This document shows, piece after piece, positions 37,092-46,717 of a stretch of 64,000 bases of DNA (within the stretch, counting starts at the first letter, position 1; each line of letters opens with the position of its first letter). The position numbers and the translations under genes were made by a program. Source of the stretch: Vibrio chagasii (GTDB lineage: Bacteria; Pseudomonadota; Gammaproteobacteria; Enterobacterales; Vibrionaceae); contig NZ_AP025465.1 of assembly GCF_024347355.1 (NCBI RefSeq), forward strand, positions 62,001 to 126,000, in the 5' to 3' direction. Below the pieces are notes generated by a model. It saw only the letters and a list, made by a program, of their open reading frames with translations, searched no databases and was not told the origin of the DNA.

Positions 37092-37751
37092 TTACTCTGA
37101 ATCGTTGTGCTCTTCGTTTTCTAGCTCGTCGATGAGTTGTTCAGCAAGCGCTGGAGCAAACCATTCATCCATCTTGTTACGCAGTTGGTCAACACCAATG
37201 CCTTTCAATGAAGAGAATACGTCAACAGCGACATCACCACCGAAAGACTCTGCATCTTTGCGAATCTTCAGCAGCTGTGCTTTACGCGCGCCTTGTTTCA
37301 GCTTGTCGGCCTTAGTTAGCAGTACTTGTACTGGAATACGGCTATCAATGGCCCAGAAAATCATTTGTTGGTCTAGGTCTTTCATCGGGTGGCGAATGTC
37401 CATCAATACCACCAAACCTTTTAACGATTCACGTTTTTGTAGGTATTCACCTAGCGACTTCTGCCACTTTTTCTTCATCTCAAGCGGTACTTGAGCAAAA
37501 CCGTATCCAGGTAAATCGACGATATGACAACCGTCGGTTACCTTAAATAGGTTAATAAGCTGAGTTCGACCAGGTGTTTTACTGGTTTTCGCTAAGCTTT
37601 TTTGGTTGGTAACGCGATTTAGCGCGCTAGATTTACCAGCATTGGAGCGTCCTGCAAACGCAATTTCGATCCCTTCGTCTTCTGGTAAGTGACGAATATC
37701 AGGTGCACTGGTAATGAAATGCGTGTTTTGATAATGAATTTTTACGCTCAC
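37092..37751 (-). CDS. engB: Ribosome biogenesis GTPase EngB/YihA/YsxC
   Basis: The 219-residue GTPase assists late assembly of the large ribosomal subunit. It has G1 [10 protein letters not shown]2 region KTPGRTQ, G3 DLPGYG, G4 TKADK and the family segment [18 protein letters not shown]. The start is GTG 37751 ([12 protein letters not shown]), with GGAG 6 bases upstream. The much longer frame begins within the divergent cytochrome promoter and is not credible. An acidic tail ([11 protein letters not shown]) extends the usual C-terminus. Confidence 0.95.
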   Translation of the reverse strand: MSVKIHYQNTHFITSAPDIRHLPEDEGIEIAFAGRSNAGKSSALNRVTNQKSLAKTSKTPGRTQLINLFKVTDGCHIVDLPGYGFAQVPLEMKKKWQKSLGEYLQKRESLKGLVVLMDIRHPMKDLDQQMIFWAIDSRIPVQVLLTKADKLKQGARKAQLLKIRKDAESFGGDVAVDVFSSLKGIGVDQLRNKMDEWFAPALAEQLIDELENEEHNDSE

Positions 37752-37899
37752 TGTTAACTCCATCTCGACTTTGTGTAGTCGATTGATTACTTTTTTGTGA
37801 ATTTGTGTAAAATAACCGTGCTCGGCATAAGGTCGCCTATTGTACCATGAGTGGCAACATAGAGTGGTACTGGAAGCTTGATAATTATAATGGAATGTC

Positions 37900-38517
37900 A
37901 TGAAGAAATTAGCGCTAATTTTGAGTCTTTTAGCCAGCTGCTCAGTATGGGCTCAAGGTAGTATTGAAGCTGGTAAAGCCAAATCACAAACATGTGTTGC
38001 CTGCCACGGTGCTGACGGCAACAGTCTGATCACTCAGTACCCTAAGTTGGCTGGTCAACATGAGAAGTACCTAGAGAAGCAGTTAAAAGAGCTTAAGCTA
38101 GGTATGACAAGTGGTGGTAAGCAAGGTCGTAATGAACCTGTAATGGGTGCAATGGCGATGCCTCTGTCTGAACAAGACATGGCTGACCTAGCGGCATACT
38201 ACGCATCTCTGCCAATCTCTAATAACTCTACTCCTGAGAACGTAGTTGAAGAAGGTAAGATCCTATACACAGCGGGCAACGCAGAGCGCGGCCTAACAGC
38301 GTGTATCGCTTGTCACGGCCCTCGTGGTAACGGCACCGAGCTGTCAGGCTTCCCTAAAATTTCAGGCCAACACGCAGAATATATCAAGGCTCAACTTGAA
38401 AAATTCCGCGATGGTAGCCGTAATAACGACATGAATGCGATGATGCGTGATGTAGCTAAAAAGTTAACAGACGCAGAAATTGATACCTTATCGAAGTACG
38501 TTGGTGGTCTACACTAA
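37900..38517 (+). CDS. Cytochrome c4, dihaem periplasmic electron carrier
   Basis: The 205-residue protein has a signal peptide ([18 protein letters not shown]) and two cytochrome c domains. Each has a CxxCH haem site (CVACH at about 32-36; CIACH at about 129-133) and a downstream axial methionine (candidates MGAMAMPL and MNAMMRD). Cytochrome c4 carries electrons to terminal oxidases such as cbb3. It is divergent from engB, in the arrangement common in Vibrio. A hairpin terminator follows. Confidence 0.94.
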   Translation: MKKLALILSLLASCSVWAQGSIEAGKAKSQTCVACHGADGNSLITQYPKLAGQHEKYLEKQLKELKLGMTSGGKQGRNEPVMGAMAMPLSEQDMADLAAYYASLPISNNSTPENVVEEGKILYTAGNAERGLTACIACHGPRGNGTELSGFPKISGQHAEYIKAQLEKFRDGSRNNDMNAMMRDVAKKLTDAEIDTLSKYVGGLH

Positions 38518-38579
38518 TTTGTCGGTTTCTCGCTCTTAGCCAGAGTGAAGAAATGTACGTTCGAGCGAGATTGAAGAAG

Positions 38580-38617
38580 ACGCCCTGATCAGAAATGATT
38601 GGGGCGTTTTCTTTTTT
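38580..38617 (+). terminator. Rho-independent terminator of the cytochrome c4 gene
   Basis: ACGCCCTGATCA and TGATTGGGGCGT pair with two G-T wobbles around GAAA, followed by TTTCTTTTTT. Confidence 0.8.
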
Positions 38618-38689
38618 AAGTGCCATTTAATAGATATTGGTGATGCTTTGTATTTTTATGTCTAATTTATCTATGTGTGATCAATTTGT

Positions 38690-38741
38690 GTGCGAAAGTG
38701 TGAAGTCGCACTATTGTAGTCTTTTTGTAACACGGTAAAGT
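38690..38741 (+). promoter_or_regulatory. Promoter region of the Csr RNA with inverted repeat
   Basis: GTGCGA-N10-TCGCAC (38690-38711) lies just upstream of a plausible TTGTAG (38714-38719) and TAAAGT (38736-38741) pair. Csr RNAs are activated by the BarA/UvrY (VarS/VarA) system. The repeat does not match the known UvrY site clearly, so the regulator is not assigned. Confidence 0.4.
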
Positions 38742-38747
38742 AACCGC

Positions 38748-39002
38748 CATCAGCTAGGAGCTGACTTAGATATGGATGATCATCTAGTCTAACGGTATAG
38801 ACAGAAACGGATCAGGCTAGGACAGCCCAGCAACAAGGTGTTAGAAAAGGATAGCCAAAACTCATCAGGACGATGAACAACAAACAAATTTGGCATGGAA
38901 AGCACCAATAACAAATGGAGATTTGTGTACCAAGTTGAGTATGCAAATTTTGGCCGATATAGGCAGATTTAGAGAGCGATAGGTTTTCCTATCGCTTTTT
39001 TT
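38748..39002 (+). ncRNA. CsrB/CsrC-family RNA that sequesters CsrA
   Basis: About 255 bases without a good ORF contain eight GGA motifs (for example 38757, 38774, 38809, 38820, 38849, 38868, 38897 and 38917). Three lie in or at the loop of perfect small hairpins: CAGCT-AGG-AGCTG, TCATC-AGGAC-GATGA and ACAAAT-GGAG-ATTTGT. This is the hallmark of RNAs that bind several CsrA dimers. The end is a strong terminator (AGCGATAGG-TTTT-CCTATCGCT, T-run). In E. coli csrC lies between yihA (engB) and yihI. Here the same two genes flank this RNA, with cytochrome c4 and a methyltransferase in between. The 5' end is estimated. Confidence 0.85.
38975..39002 (+). terminator. Terminator of the Csr RNA
   Basis: AGCGATAGG and CCTATCGCT form a perfect 9-bp stem with loop TTTT and a T-run. 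Confidence 0.9.
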
Positions 39003-39087
39003 ATTGATTTGATGAAAAAACACCCAATACCTCTCCACTATAAACGCAGTTTCTGGTATGTTTCGCATCCCTGTTTAAGGATGTGCT

Positions 39088-39726
39088 ATGTATACTTGTC
39101 CCTTATGTCATCACCATGGCGTGAATCACTATTTTGAAGACAAACGCAGAGCCTATCTGCAGTGTCAGCAATGTGAGCTGGTATTTGTAAAACCAGATCA
39201 AAGGTTAGAAGCAAACGAAGAGAAAGCGCACTATGATCTCCATGAGAATGATCCTAGTGATGCCGGCTATCGCCGCTTTTTATCTCGCATCGCGGATCCA
39301 TTAACAGACAAAATTTCATCTAACTCACACGGGTTGGATTTTGGTTGTGGCCCGGGCCCTACGCTATCTATTATGTTAGAAGAAGCCGGACACACCATGG
39401 AGTTATACGATATTTACTACCACCCAGAAACTTCTGTGCTGGAGAAAACGTATGACTTTATGACTGCCACCGAGGTGATAGAGCATCTTTACCACCCAGA
39501 TAAGGTGTGGCAGCAATGGTTGAATTTAGTTAAGCCCAAGGGCTGGATTGGTCTGATGACCAAGCTAGTAATAGACGTGGACGCGTTTGCTGGTTGGCAC
39601 TATAAGAATGACCCGACACATGTCGTCTTCTTTAGTCGTCAAACATTCCAGTTTTTGGCTGAGCGGGATAAGCTCGAACTCGAATTTATTGGAAATGATG
39701 TAATTTTACTGAGGAAGACCCAGTAA
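39088..39726 (+). CDS. Class I SAM-dependent methyltransferase with N-terminal zinc-binding cysteines
   Basis: The 212-residue protein has two CxxC pairs at the start (CPLC at 4-7, CQQC at 30-33) that should bind zinc, followed by the SAM motif LDFGCGPGP, the acidic strand-2 end (MELYDIYY) and TATEVIEHL, which is typical of UbiG/Coq3-type enzymes. The target is unknown. Its stop overlaps the start of yihI (TAATGA), so the two are coupled. Its location is conserved upstream of yihI in Vibrio as I remember it. Confidence 0.85.
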   Translation: MYTCPLCHHHGVNHYFEDKRRAYLQCQQCELVFVKPDQRLEANEEKAHYDLHENDPSDAGYRRFLSRIADPLTDKISSNSHGLDFGCGPGPTLSIMLEEAGHTMELYDIYYHPETSVLEKTYDFMTATEVIEHLYHPDKVWQQWLNLVKPKGWIGLMTKLVIDVDAFAGWHYKNDPTHVVFFSRQTFQFLAERDKLELEFIGNDVILLRKTQ

Positions 39727-40283
39727 TGAGCCGTAGTAAAAAATCTAGAAAGCCGGGAGCATATGGTGCTCCTGAAGTTATCGTTACTCGTAACCGTAGC
39801 GAATCTGACGTTGAAGGTCGTGAACGTAAGCGTATTAAAAAGCGCAAGGGCCTAAAATCGGGTAGCCGCCACTCAGATGGTAGCGAAGCAAAACAGCGTA
39901 AAGCTGCACAAGATCGCGACCCACGTTTAGGTAGCAAGAAAAAAATCCCACTGATCGTTGAACCAGTGAAGAAGCTGACTAAGCAAGAGCGTAAGCTATC
40001 TAACGAGCAAGAGTTAGAGATGCTTGAGAATGATCCACAGCTGAACACACTACTAGACCGTATCGAAAATGGTGAAAACCTAGGTGCTGGTCTACAGAAG
40101 TTCGTTGATGAGAAGCTTGATCGCATTGAGCACCTAATGGGCCGTTTAGGTTTGCTAGAGCCAGAAGACGATGAAGAAGAAATCTTCGAAGAAGCACCCG
40201 TTGTATCGAAAAAGAAAGCAAGCTCTGACGAAGACTTGTTATCTCAGTTCGAAGACATCGACTTAGACAGCTTTAAAGGTTAA
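39726..40283 (+). CDS. yihI: YihI, activator of the Der GTPase
   Basis: The 185-residue protein begins MSRSKKSRKPGAYGAPEVIVTR... and is very basic over its first 85 residues (KRIKKRKGLKSGSR), then shifts to LSNEQELEMLENDPQLNTLLDRIENGE, and ends acidic (EPEDDEEEIFEE). YihI raises the GTPase activity of Der, which works in 50S ribosome assembly. It overlaps the upstream methyltransferase and is followed after 6 bases by the DUF2489 gene. Confidence 0.92.
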   Translation: MSRSKKSRKPGAYGAPEVIVTRNRSESDVEGRERKRIKKRKGLKSGSRHSDGSEAKQRKAAQDRDPRLGSKKKIPLIVEPVKKLTKQERKLSNEQELEMLENDPQLNTLLDRIENGENLGAGLQKFVDEKLDRIEHLMGRLGLLEPEDDEEEIFEEAPVVSKKKASSDEDLLSQFEDIDLDSFKG

Positions 40284-40289
40284 TAGCCA

Positions 40290-40778
40290 ATGAACGTAAC
40301 CTTATTAGCAATTGCTGGTGGAATTATCATTCTCGGCTTGGGCTCTTACGCAGGTTACCTTCTACTTCAAGTGAAGAAGCAGACGGAGTTGCAAAAGCAG
40401 CATCAAGCACTAGCGATTGAAAAACGTAACGCGACGATTTACGAAAACGTAAATACTTTGTGTCTTGCGGGTATTCAAGGCCAGTGTGATTTGCCTGAGA
40501 TCAGTATCCGAGTGTGTATCATCATGGATAATGTTCAGGGAGATGAGCGTGTCGATCTTGACGCAGAATATCCGGCCCTTTCCGAGCTGTACCATATTGT
40601 TAAAGATATGGCGCGCGGAGAAGAAAGGCAGGAGCTGACAAAGAAAGAGCGCATGCAGCAGAATCTCACACGCCACAAGGCAGAGACTCGCTTGAACGAT
40701 GCTGTCATCGAGGATTTGAAAAGGTTGCAGGAGAAGGTTAAGCCTCTTAACAACCAAATCAACATCCAGATGATCTAG
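40290..40778 (+). CDS. DUF2489-family membrane-anchored protein
   Basis: The 162-residue protein has an N-terminal membrane helix (residues about 3-26), then a cytoplasmic helical domain with CLAGIQGQCDLPEISIRVCIIMDNV and LYHIVKDMARGEERQELTKKERM. It resembles the DUF2489 family that follows yihI in Vibrio. Function is unknown. It is probably co-transcribed with yihI and the methyltransferase, given the 6-base gap. Confidence 0.82.
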   Translation: MNVTLLAIAGGIIILGLGSYAGYLLLQVKKQTELQKQHQALAIEKRNATIYENVNTLCLAGIQGQCDLPEISIRVCIIMDNVQGDERVDLDAEYPALSELYHIVKDMARGEERQELTKKERMQQNLTRHKAETRLNDAVIEDLKRLQEKVKPLNNQINIQMI

Positions 40779-41060
40779 TCGCTAAGACTATTAAATATAG
40801 AGGCTTGTTTACTACCGGTGTTTTTAAGATGAATTATCTTTAACCCGAGTGCTAAATGAGCCTTCTTACCTTTTGCACCTCCGTATTCCGGTGCATTGTT
40901 AGTGATCAAGCTAGCAGTTCTGAGTTTTTATCTAGAAAATGGATTTTGTCTTGAAACGACCTTACAGGTCGTGTGACAAAATAACCCATCTATATTTTAA
41001 TGTATGTAAATTGATTTGAGAGAGCCTACGTTCTCGCGGATCTAAATTGGAAGTACCGCT
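40779..41060. promoter_or_regulatory. Intergenic region upstream of hemN
   Basis: This 282-base region contains a small hairpin ACGACC-TTACA-GGTCGT (40956-40972) without a T-tail. It must hold the hemN promoter. I looked for an FNR site (TTGAT-N4-ATCAA) and saw only half matches. Confidence 0.35.
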
Positions 41061-42452
41061 ATGTCGAGCAAGCCAGTAACAACGAATCAGCAAATCGTTT
41101 GGGACCAAGAAATCTTAAACAAGTACAACTATTCGGGACCTCGTTACACTTCATACCCAACTGCGTTGGAGTTCCATGAAGCGTTTACCGTCTCTGATTA
41201 CGACATGGCGTGTACGCAATACCCAGAGCGTCCACTGTCGCTTTACGTGCATATCCCGTTCTGCCATAAGCTTTGTTACTACTGTGGTTGTAACAAGGTG
41301 ATTACTCGTCACTCGCACAAAGCGGACGAGTACCTAGATGTGATTGAGCATGAAATCCGCCAACGTGCTTCTTTATTGAATGGTCGCGAAGTGACTCAAT
41401 TGCACTTCGGCGGTGGTACACCAACCTTCCTAAGCAAGACACAAATCACGCGTCTAATGATGATTCTACGTGATGAGTTTAACTTCACTGCTGACGCTGA
41501 GATCAGCATCGAGGTTGACCCTCGTGAGATTGAACTCGACGTGCTGGATCACCTGCGTAACGAAGGCTTCAACCGCCTGAGTATCGGTGTTCAAGATTTC
41601 AATAAAGAAGTGCAAAAGCTGGTTAATCGTGAGCAAGATGAAAAGTTCATCGTCGCTATGGTTCAGCGTGCTAAAGAGCTTGGCTTCCGTTCAACGAACC
41701 TAGATTTGATTTACGGCCTACCGAAGCAGACTCAAGCATTGTTCGCTGAAACGCTGAAGCAAGTGCTTGAGATGAAACCGGGTCGTCTATCGGTATTTAA
41801 CTACGCTCACATGCCACAACTGTTTGCGGCGCAGCGTAAGATTAAAGATGAAGACCTACCAAAAGCTGAAGAAAAGATGGCGATCTTGCAAGATACTATC
41901 GAGACTCTAACGGGTGCTGGTTACCAGTTTATCGGTATGGACCACTTCGCACTTCCTGAAGATGAGCTAGCAGTGGCGCAGCGTGAAGGTGTGTTGCACC
42001 GTAATTTCCAAGGCTACACGACTCAGGGCGAATGTGACCTAGTAGGTTTTGGTGTGTCGGCTATCTCCATGGTGGGTGACTCTTACGCGCAAAACCAAAA
42101 AGAACTTAAGAAATACTACGCTCAAGTGAATGACCTTCGTCATGCGCTTTGGAAAGGTGTCGCACTAGATAACGATGATTTACTGCGTCGTGAAGTGATT
42201 AAGCAGCTGATCTGTAACTTTAAACTCGACAAGACGATGATCGAATCTGAGTTCGCTGTTGATTTTAATTGTTACTTCAAAGAAGACTTAGAGCTTCTGC
42301 AAACTTTCATTAACGATGACTTGGTTGAAGTCGACGACAAAGAAATCCGTGTAACGCTTCGTGGTCGTCTGTTGATTCGTAACATCTGTATGTGTTTCGA
42401 TAAATACTTGCGTGCTAAGGCTCGCCAACAGCAGTTCTCGCGCGTTATCTAA
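41061..42452 (+). CDS. hemN: Oxygen-independent coproporphyrinogen III dehydrogenase
   Basis: HemN is a radical-SAM enzyme that forms protoporphyrinogen IX without oxygen. The 463-residue protein has the cluster motif C-x3-C-x2-C (C68, C72, C75 in PFCHKLCYYCGC, with the following C77 also conserved), the glycine-rich LHFGGGTPTFLS, EVDPRE and RLSIGVQDFN. The N-terminal YSGPRYTSYPTA, needed for substrate binding, is intact. A terminator lies directly downstream. The two oxygen-independent haem steps and hemB in this window are far apart and not in one operon. Confidence 0.97.
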   Translation: MSSKPVTTNQQIVWDQEILNKYNYSGPRYTSYPTALEFHEAFTVSDYDMACTQYPERPLSLYVHIPFCHKLCYYCGCNKVITRHSHKADEYLDVIEHEIRQRASLLNGREVTQLHFGGGTPTFLSKTQITRLMMILRDEFNFTADAEISIEVDPREIELDVLDHLRNEGFNRLSIGVQDFNKEVQKLVNREQDEKFIVAMVQRAKELGFRSTNLDLIYGLPKQTQALFAETLKQVLEMKPGRLSVFNYAHMPQLFAAQRKIKDEDLPKAEEKMAILQDTIETLTGAGYQFIGMDHFALPEDELAVAQREGVLHRNFQGYTTQGECDLVGFGVSAISMVGDSYAQNQKELKKYYAQVNDLRHALWKGVALDNDDLLRREVIKQLICNFKLDKTMIESEFAVDFNCYFKEDLELLQTFINDDLVEVDDKEIRVTLRGRLLIRNICMCFDKYLRAKARQQQFSRVI

Positions 42453-42482
42453 TCACTCGTTCAAGAATAAACACATAAAAAG

Positions 42483-42506
42483 TGCCAGCATCATGCTGGC
42501 ATTTTT
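42483..42506. terminator. Terminator between convergent hemN and GGDEF-EAL genes
   Basis: TGCCAGC and GCTGGCA pair around ATCAT, with AAAA before and TTTTT after, so it probably works in both directions. Confidence 0.85.
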
Positions 42507-42535
42507 GTATTCGGCTTACTCTAATCTTAGCTTGC

Positions 42536-45100
42536 TTAGGCAGTAGTCTGTTTGCGGCCTTGTTTAGCGTTAGCAAGGTCAGTCGGCCATTGGTCAAACG
42601 GCACCGGGCGACTGTATAGGAAGCCTTGCGCCTGCGAACATTGCAGCTGTTTAAGCAAGTCAGCTTGCTGCTGAGTCTCAACCCCTTCAGCGACTAAGCT
42701 AACCTTGAAGCCTCTGGTGATATTGACGATAGCGGCAACAATTGAGCTGTCTAGGTTCTCTTTATCGAGCTTGCTGACAAAGCTGCGGTCGATCTTAAGG
42801 CAGTCGAAAGGCAGTTTTTGTAGGTAGGCCAGCGACGAATATCCGGTACCAAAATCATCAATCGCAATTGAGATACCTAATGCTTTGAGTGTCAGCATAT
42901 TGTCGATGACCGTTGGGTCGTTATCGACGATTCGCGATTCGGTGATCTCCAAGGTGAGGTTCTTCGCTGGTAGCTTAGTGTCACTCAGAGTCTTCTTCAC
43001 TAAATCAATGAACCCATTCTCACTAAGCTGGTCAACCGAGAGATTAACGTGAATAGAGAAGTCTTCACTCCACTTGCCTGACTCGATTGCGATAGCCGTA
43101 TCTCGACAAGACTTATGCAGGATCTGCTTATCTATGTCGTAGATAAGGCCGCTCTCCTCGGCAAGAGGAATAAACTCTAATGGTGAGATAATGCCTTCAT
43201 CTGTTACCCAACGCGCTAGCGCTTCAGCCCCTATGGTTGAGCCTGATTCGAGATCGATGATTGGCTGATAAAATGGTTCGAACTGTTGAAGGTCGATCGC
43301 TTTATTGAGGCGCGCCAACATCTTGGTTCTATGCCTAGAAGCGTTCCCCATTTCCGGGCTGTAGATACTGACGCGGGCTTTGTCTTGCTTGGCGTTACTC
43401 AATGCGATGCTGCTATTACGAAGCCACACGGTAAAATCTTGCTCATTGGACACATGGACAATACCGATTGAGACTTTAATCATCACGCTCTCAGATTCCA
43501 TTGCAAACGGAGAGGCGAAGGTCTGCAGTAGGCGATTTGTCAGCAGCTGAACGTCACTCTCTTGAGTGACGCTCGGTGCGTAGATAGCAAACTCATCACC
43601 ACCAGTACGAGCCAGTAGATACTCTGAAGGTAGCATGCCACGTAAGCGTGCCGCGGATATGATCAATAGTTGGTCACCATTGTAATGGCCAAGGCTGTCA
43701 TTGATGTCGCGGAAGCGGTCAATACCCACCAAGAATAGCGTGCCTTTCTCGTTAGCTGCACTCTTCTTAGCGGCATCGATCAAACCTTCTCTACTATATA
43801 GCTTAGTGAGCGAGTCGTAGGTCAGTTGAGACTGCAATTGCTTAAATGAGGCCTTTAAGTTGTTGGCCATTTCATTGAACGCTTCAACCAACATACTGGT
43901 TTCATAGATATGGCCAGACCTCGGCATATTGGTATCCCAATCACCGTTGGCAAGGCGCTTTGCCGCATCAGCGGTTGAGGTGATTGGCTGAGTAACACGG
44001 TTAAAGGCGATTAAGCCTAGGATGATGCCAATGCAGCTCACGGTAAGTCCAATTAGCCAGCTATTTCTTTGATTTTCAGGCAGCTCGCCAAGCAAGTTGG
44101 TTTTGGGTATCGACATACCGATAAACCAAGTGATGCCATGCTCATCCTGGTAGGGAGTGATTTGATTGAAGTACTGTTCGCCATCTAGGGTAAACCTGAA
44201 GCGTTGGGCGCCCATATTTTCAATCAAGTGCAGTTGGTCAACGTAGCTAGCACTCTCGCGTATTATTGTATTAGCGCTCTCGGTAGCTAATAAGCGTTGG
44301 CCTCTATTAGTTTTGCCTGTTCCCCAAGAAATCACACTGCCAGCGCCAGAGTGGGCGACTAAACGTTGCTGTTGATCGATGACGTAAACTGACACATCGG
44401 TTTTTTCCTTCAGTTCTCTTAAGAACGCGTTGAAGGTGTTGATCTTGATATCGCTAACGATAACCGCTTTGAACTCGTTGTCGTCATAGATAGGAGCAAG
44501 AGCTGAAAGGGTGATCTCTTGGCGTTCGTCCGCGTTGGCATAGATTGGAGACCATGACGGCTGTTTGTCATTGACAACAGGGCGATACCAAGGACGAACT
44601 CTAGGATCGTATCCGGAAATGACCGAGCGAATATCGTCACTGATCTTACTGCCGCGATAGATAACCAGCTGATCTTGAGTGCGGTCATCTTGGAGCATTA
44701 AGGTATAGCCGTTGTTGGCCTCTTTACGAAAACCGACATAGTTACCGTCTTCTGAACCAAAGCCGATCACATCTAATTGAGGGACGGCTGTGAAATGGTC
44801 AGAAAACTTATAAAGGATGTAGTCTTGAACCTTGCTAAGGTTTCCAGGCTGATACAGCTTGTGATAGCCGATGTTTTGGCTTAACGAGAGGTTGGCGTGA
44901 AATGGCTTCTCTAAGAACTCATCTAGGCTTTGATGAACGTTATCTGTGAGTGATGTTAGCTGGCGTGCACTAATATCACTCACCATCTCTTGGTAGCTTT
45001 GCTTTTGAGTGAAAACCATTACGCCCATAGTGAACAGAAAAATCAGCACGAAGGGCAGAACCACAGCGGTTCTCAATGTAATTTGTGTTTTCAAAGACAT
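42536..45100 (-). CDS. Membrane dCache-HAMP-GGDEF-EAL cyclic-di-GMP protein
   Basis: The 854-residue protein begins with a membrane helix (about 12-31), a periplasmic Cache-type sensor (DPRVRPWYRPVV is the hallmark) and a second helix (about 345-365), then HAMP (FNRVTQPITSTADAAKRLANGDW), GGDEF (LTYDSLTKLYSREG; RTGGDEF intact, no RxxD site) and EAL. The EAL motif is EALARW and is complete with NLSVDQL, EITES, DDFGTGYSS, KIDRSF, AEGVE and QGFLYSRP. It is likely a phosphodiesterase, possibly with cyclase activity. The ligand is unknown. It is a single gene between hemN and glnG. Confidence 0.92.
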   Translation of the reverse strand: MSLKTQITLRTAVVLPFVLIFLFTMGVMVFTQKQSYQEMVSDISARQLTSLTDNVHQSLDEFLEKPFHANLSLSQNIGYHKLYQPGNLSKVQDYILYKFSDHFTAVPQLDVIGFGSEDGNYVGFRKEANNGYTLMLQDDRTQDQLVIYRGSKISDDIRSVISGYDPRVRPWYRPVVNDKQPSWSPIYANADERQEITLSALAPIYDDNEFKAVIVSDIKINTFNAFLRELKEKTDVSVYVIDQQQRLVAHSGAGSVISWGTGKTNRGQRLLATESANTIIRESASYVDQLHLIENMGAQRFRFTLDGEQYFNQITPYQDEHGITWFIGMSIPKTNLLGELPENQRNSWLIGLTVSCIGIILGLIAFNRVTQPITSTADAAKRLANGDWDTNMPRSGHIYETSMLVEAFNEMANNLKASFKQLQSQLTYDSLTKLYSREGLIDAAKKSAANEKGTLFLVGIDRFRDINDSLGHYNGDQLLIISAARLRGMLPSEYLLARTGGDEFAIYAPSVTQESDVQLLTNRLLQTFASPFAMESESVMIKVSIGIVHVSNEQDFTVWLRNSSIALSNAKQDKARVSIYSPEMGNASRHRTKMLARLNKAIDLQQFEPFYQPIIDLESGSTIGAEALARWVTDEGIISPLEFIPLAEESGLIYDIDKQILHKSCRDTAIAIESGKWSEDFSIHVNLSVDQLSENGFIDLVKKTLSDTKLPAKNLTLEITESRIVDNDPTVIDNMLTLKALGISIAIDDFGTGYSSLAYLQKLPFDCLKIDRSFVSKLDKENLDSSIVAAIVNITRGFKVSLVAEGVETQQQADLLKQLQCSQAQGFLYSRPVPFDQWPTDLANAKQGRKQTTA

Positions 45101-45206
45101 CGTTGCTACAACTTTGGTGAATAGTGTACTGTAATCGTACCGACACTATTCAAACCAAGCGACACTTTTTTGGTTAAAAAGTAGCTGCATCGAGAGTCAT
45201 ATAAGC

Positions 45207-46610
45207 CTAGTACAGTTCTTTGAGTTTACGAGTTAGGGTGTTTCTTCCCCAGCCCAAAACCTTGGCTGCGTCTTGTTTGTGACCATTCGTATGGTTGAGT
45301 GCAGCCTCTAGCAGTATACGTTCAAACTCCGGAAGAGCATAAGTGAGCAGCTCTTTTTCTCCTGAATCAAGCGCACATTTTGCCCAATTAGCAAGTAGCT
45401 GCTGCCAGTTATCTCCAGTACCTGATGGTGCGACGGTTTTTTCTTCCAATAGCTCCGGTGGTAGGTCTGAAGGAAGGATTTCACTACCGCTCGCCATCAC
45501 GGTCAACCAACGACAGATGTTCTCTAGTTGACGCACGTTACCCGGCCAATTTAGCTGATTCAGCTTGATTATGGTTTCTGGGTGCAGTGTCTTCACTTCC
45601 ACACCAAGTTCTTCAGCCGCTGAGGCTAGGAAGTGATGAGTCAACTTTTCGATATCTTGTTTACGTTCACGTAGGGCAGGAATGTGAATCCGAATAACGT
45701 TGAGTCGGTGGAACAAATCTTCACGGAAATCGCCTTCATGCACTAGTCGTTCTAGATCTTGGTGGGTTGCCGCAACGATACGAACGTCTACCTTAACTGC
45801 AGAGTGACCGCCGACACGATAGAACTGACCATCAGAAAGTACACGCAACAAACGAGTTTGAATATCGAGTGGCATGTCACCGATCTCATCCAGAAATAGT
45901 GTGCCGCCGTTGGCTTGTTCAAAACGTCCTTGGCGAACGCTGTTAGCGCCGGTAAAGGCACCTTTCTCGTGACCAAACAGTTCGGATTCGATGAGGTCTT
46001 TCGGTATTGCCGCCATATTGAGTGCGATGAAAGGCTTTTTTGCTCTTGGGCTATGACGATGCAAAGCGTGAGCAACCAACTCTTTACCAGTACCCGACTC
46101 ACCATTAATCAGTACTGATATTGATGAGCGAGACAGACGACCAATAGCCCGAAATACCTCCTGCATTGCCGGAGCTTCACCAATGATCTCTGGCGCATTG
46201 GTCTCTTCAGAGGCCTCACTGGCTTGTTCGCGCTTCTGCTCTTGGCTGTGGGCGATCGCTCGTTCTACGAGCGTTAGCGTCTCATCGATATCAAATGGCT
46301 TAGGCAGGTATTCAAAGGCACCTTTTTGATAAGCATTGACTGCAGCATCTAAGTCGGAGTGCGCCGTCATGATGATCACCGGGAGGTCGGGAGAGCGCTG
46401 ATGCACTTGGTGCAATAGTTCGATCCCGTCAATGCCGGGCATACGGATATCAGACACCAGTACATCGGGCGTCTCGCGCTCAAGCGCAAGTAGTACGCTC
46501 TCTGCATCAGCAAATGTTTCACACTTTATATCAGCTGATGAAAGTGTCTTTTCTACTACCCAGCGGATAGAGCTGTCGTCATCGACGACCCAAACGTATC
46601 CCTTACTCAT
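45207..46610 (-). CDS. glnG: Nitrogen regulation response regulator NtrC (NRI)
   Basis: The 467-residue protein has a receiver domain with the phosphorylated Asp54 (LVSDIRMPG), the sigma-54 AAA+ domain with Walker A GESGTGKE, the sigma-54 contact loop GAFTGA and [11 protein letters not shown], and a C-terminal Fis-type helix-turn-helix ([20 protein letters not shown]). Phosphorylated by NtrB it activates sigma-54 promoters such as glnA. It lies downstream of glnL on the same strand, with 107 bases between, where a Fur-like sequence is seen. Confidence 0.97.
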   Translation of the reverse strand: MSKGYVWVVDDDSSIRWVVEKTLSSADIKCETFADAESVLLALERETPDVLVSDIRMPGIDGIELLHQVHQRSPDLPVIIMTAHSDLDAAVNAYQKGAFEYLPKPFDIDETLTLVERAIAHSQEQKREQASEASEETNAPEIIGEAPAMQEVFRAIGRLSRSSISVLINGESGTGKELVAHALHRHSPRAKKPFIALNMAAIPKDLIESELFGHEKGAFTGANSVRQGRFEQANGGTLFLDEIGDMPLDIQTRLLRVLSDGQFYRVGGHSAVKVDVRIVAATHQDLERLVHEGDFREDLFHRLNVIRIHIPALRERKQDIEKLTHHFLASAAEELGVEVKTLHPETIIKLNQLNWPGNVRQLENICRWLTVMASGSEILPSDLPPELLEEKTVAPSGTGDNWQQLLANWAKCALDSGEKELLTYALPEFERILLEAALNHTNGHKQDAAKVLGWGRNTLTRKLKELY

Positions 46611-46635
46611 AATTCAATTCCTTTGCAGCCAAATC

Positions 46636-46654
46636 TATTGTGATAATCATTGTT
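46636..46654. promoter_or_regulatory. Fur-box-like sequence between glnL and glnG
   Basis: TATTGTGATAATCATTGTT matches the Fur consensus at 14 of 19 positions, about 25 bases upstream of the glnG start on the minus strand. It may be a chance match in AT-rich DNA. No -35/-10 was identified. Confidence 0.3.
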
Positions 46655-46717
46655 TTTATTGTTCTGTATTCGTTCCTTGCCTGAAACTCAGTTTCTCATT
46701 GATAGGTGTCACTTCGT

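Noticed and set aside
37752..37901. 50-residue N-terminal extension of EngB
   Set aside because: It covers the divergent promoter of the cytochrome c4 gene and is not part of the family. The GTG at 37751 has a good ribosome site.
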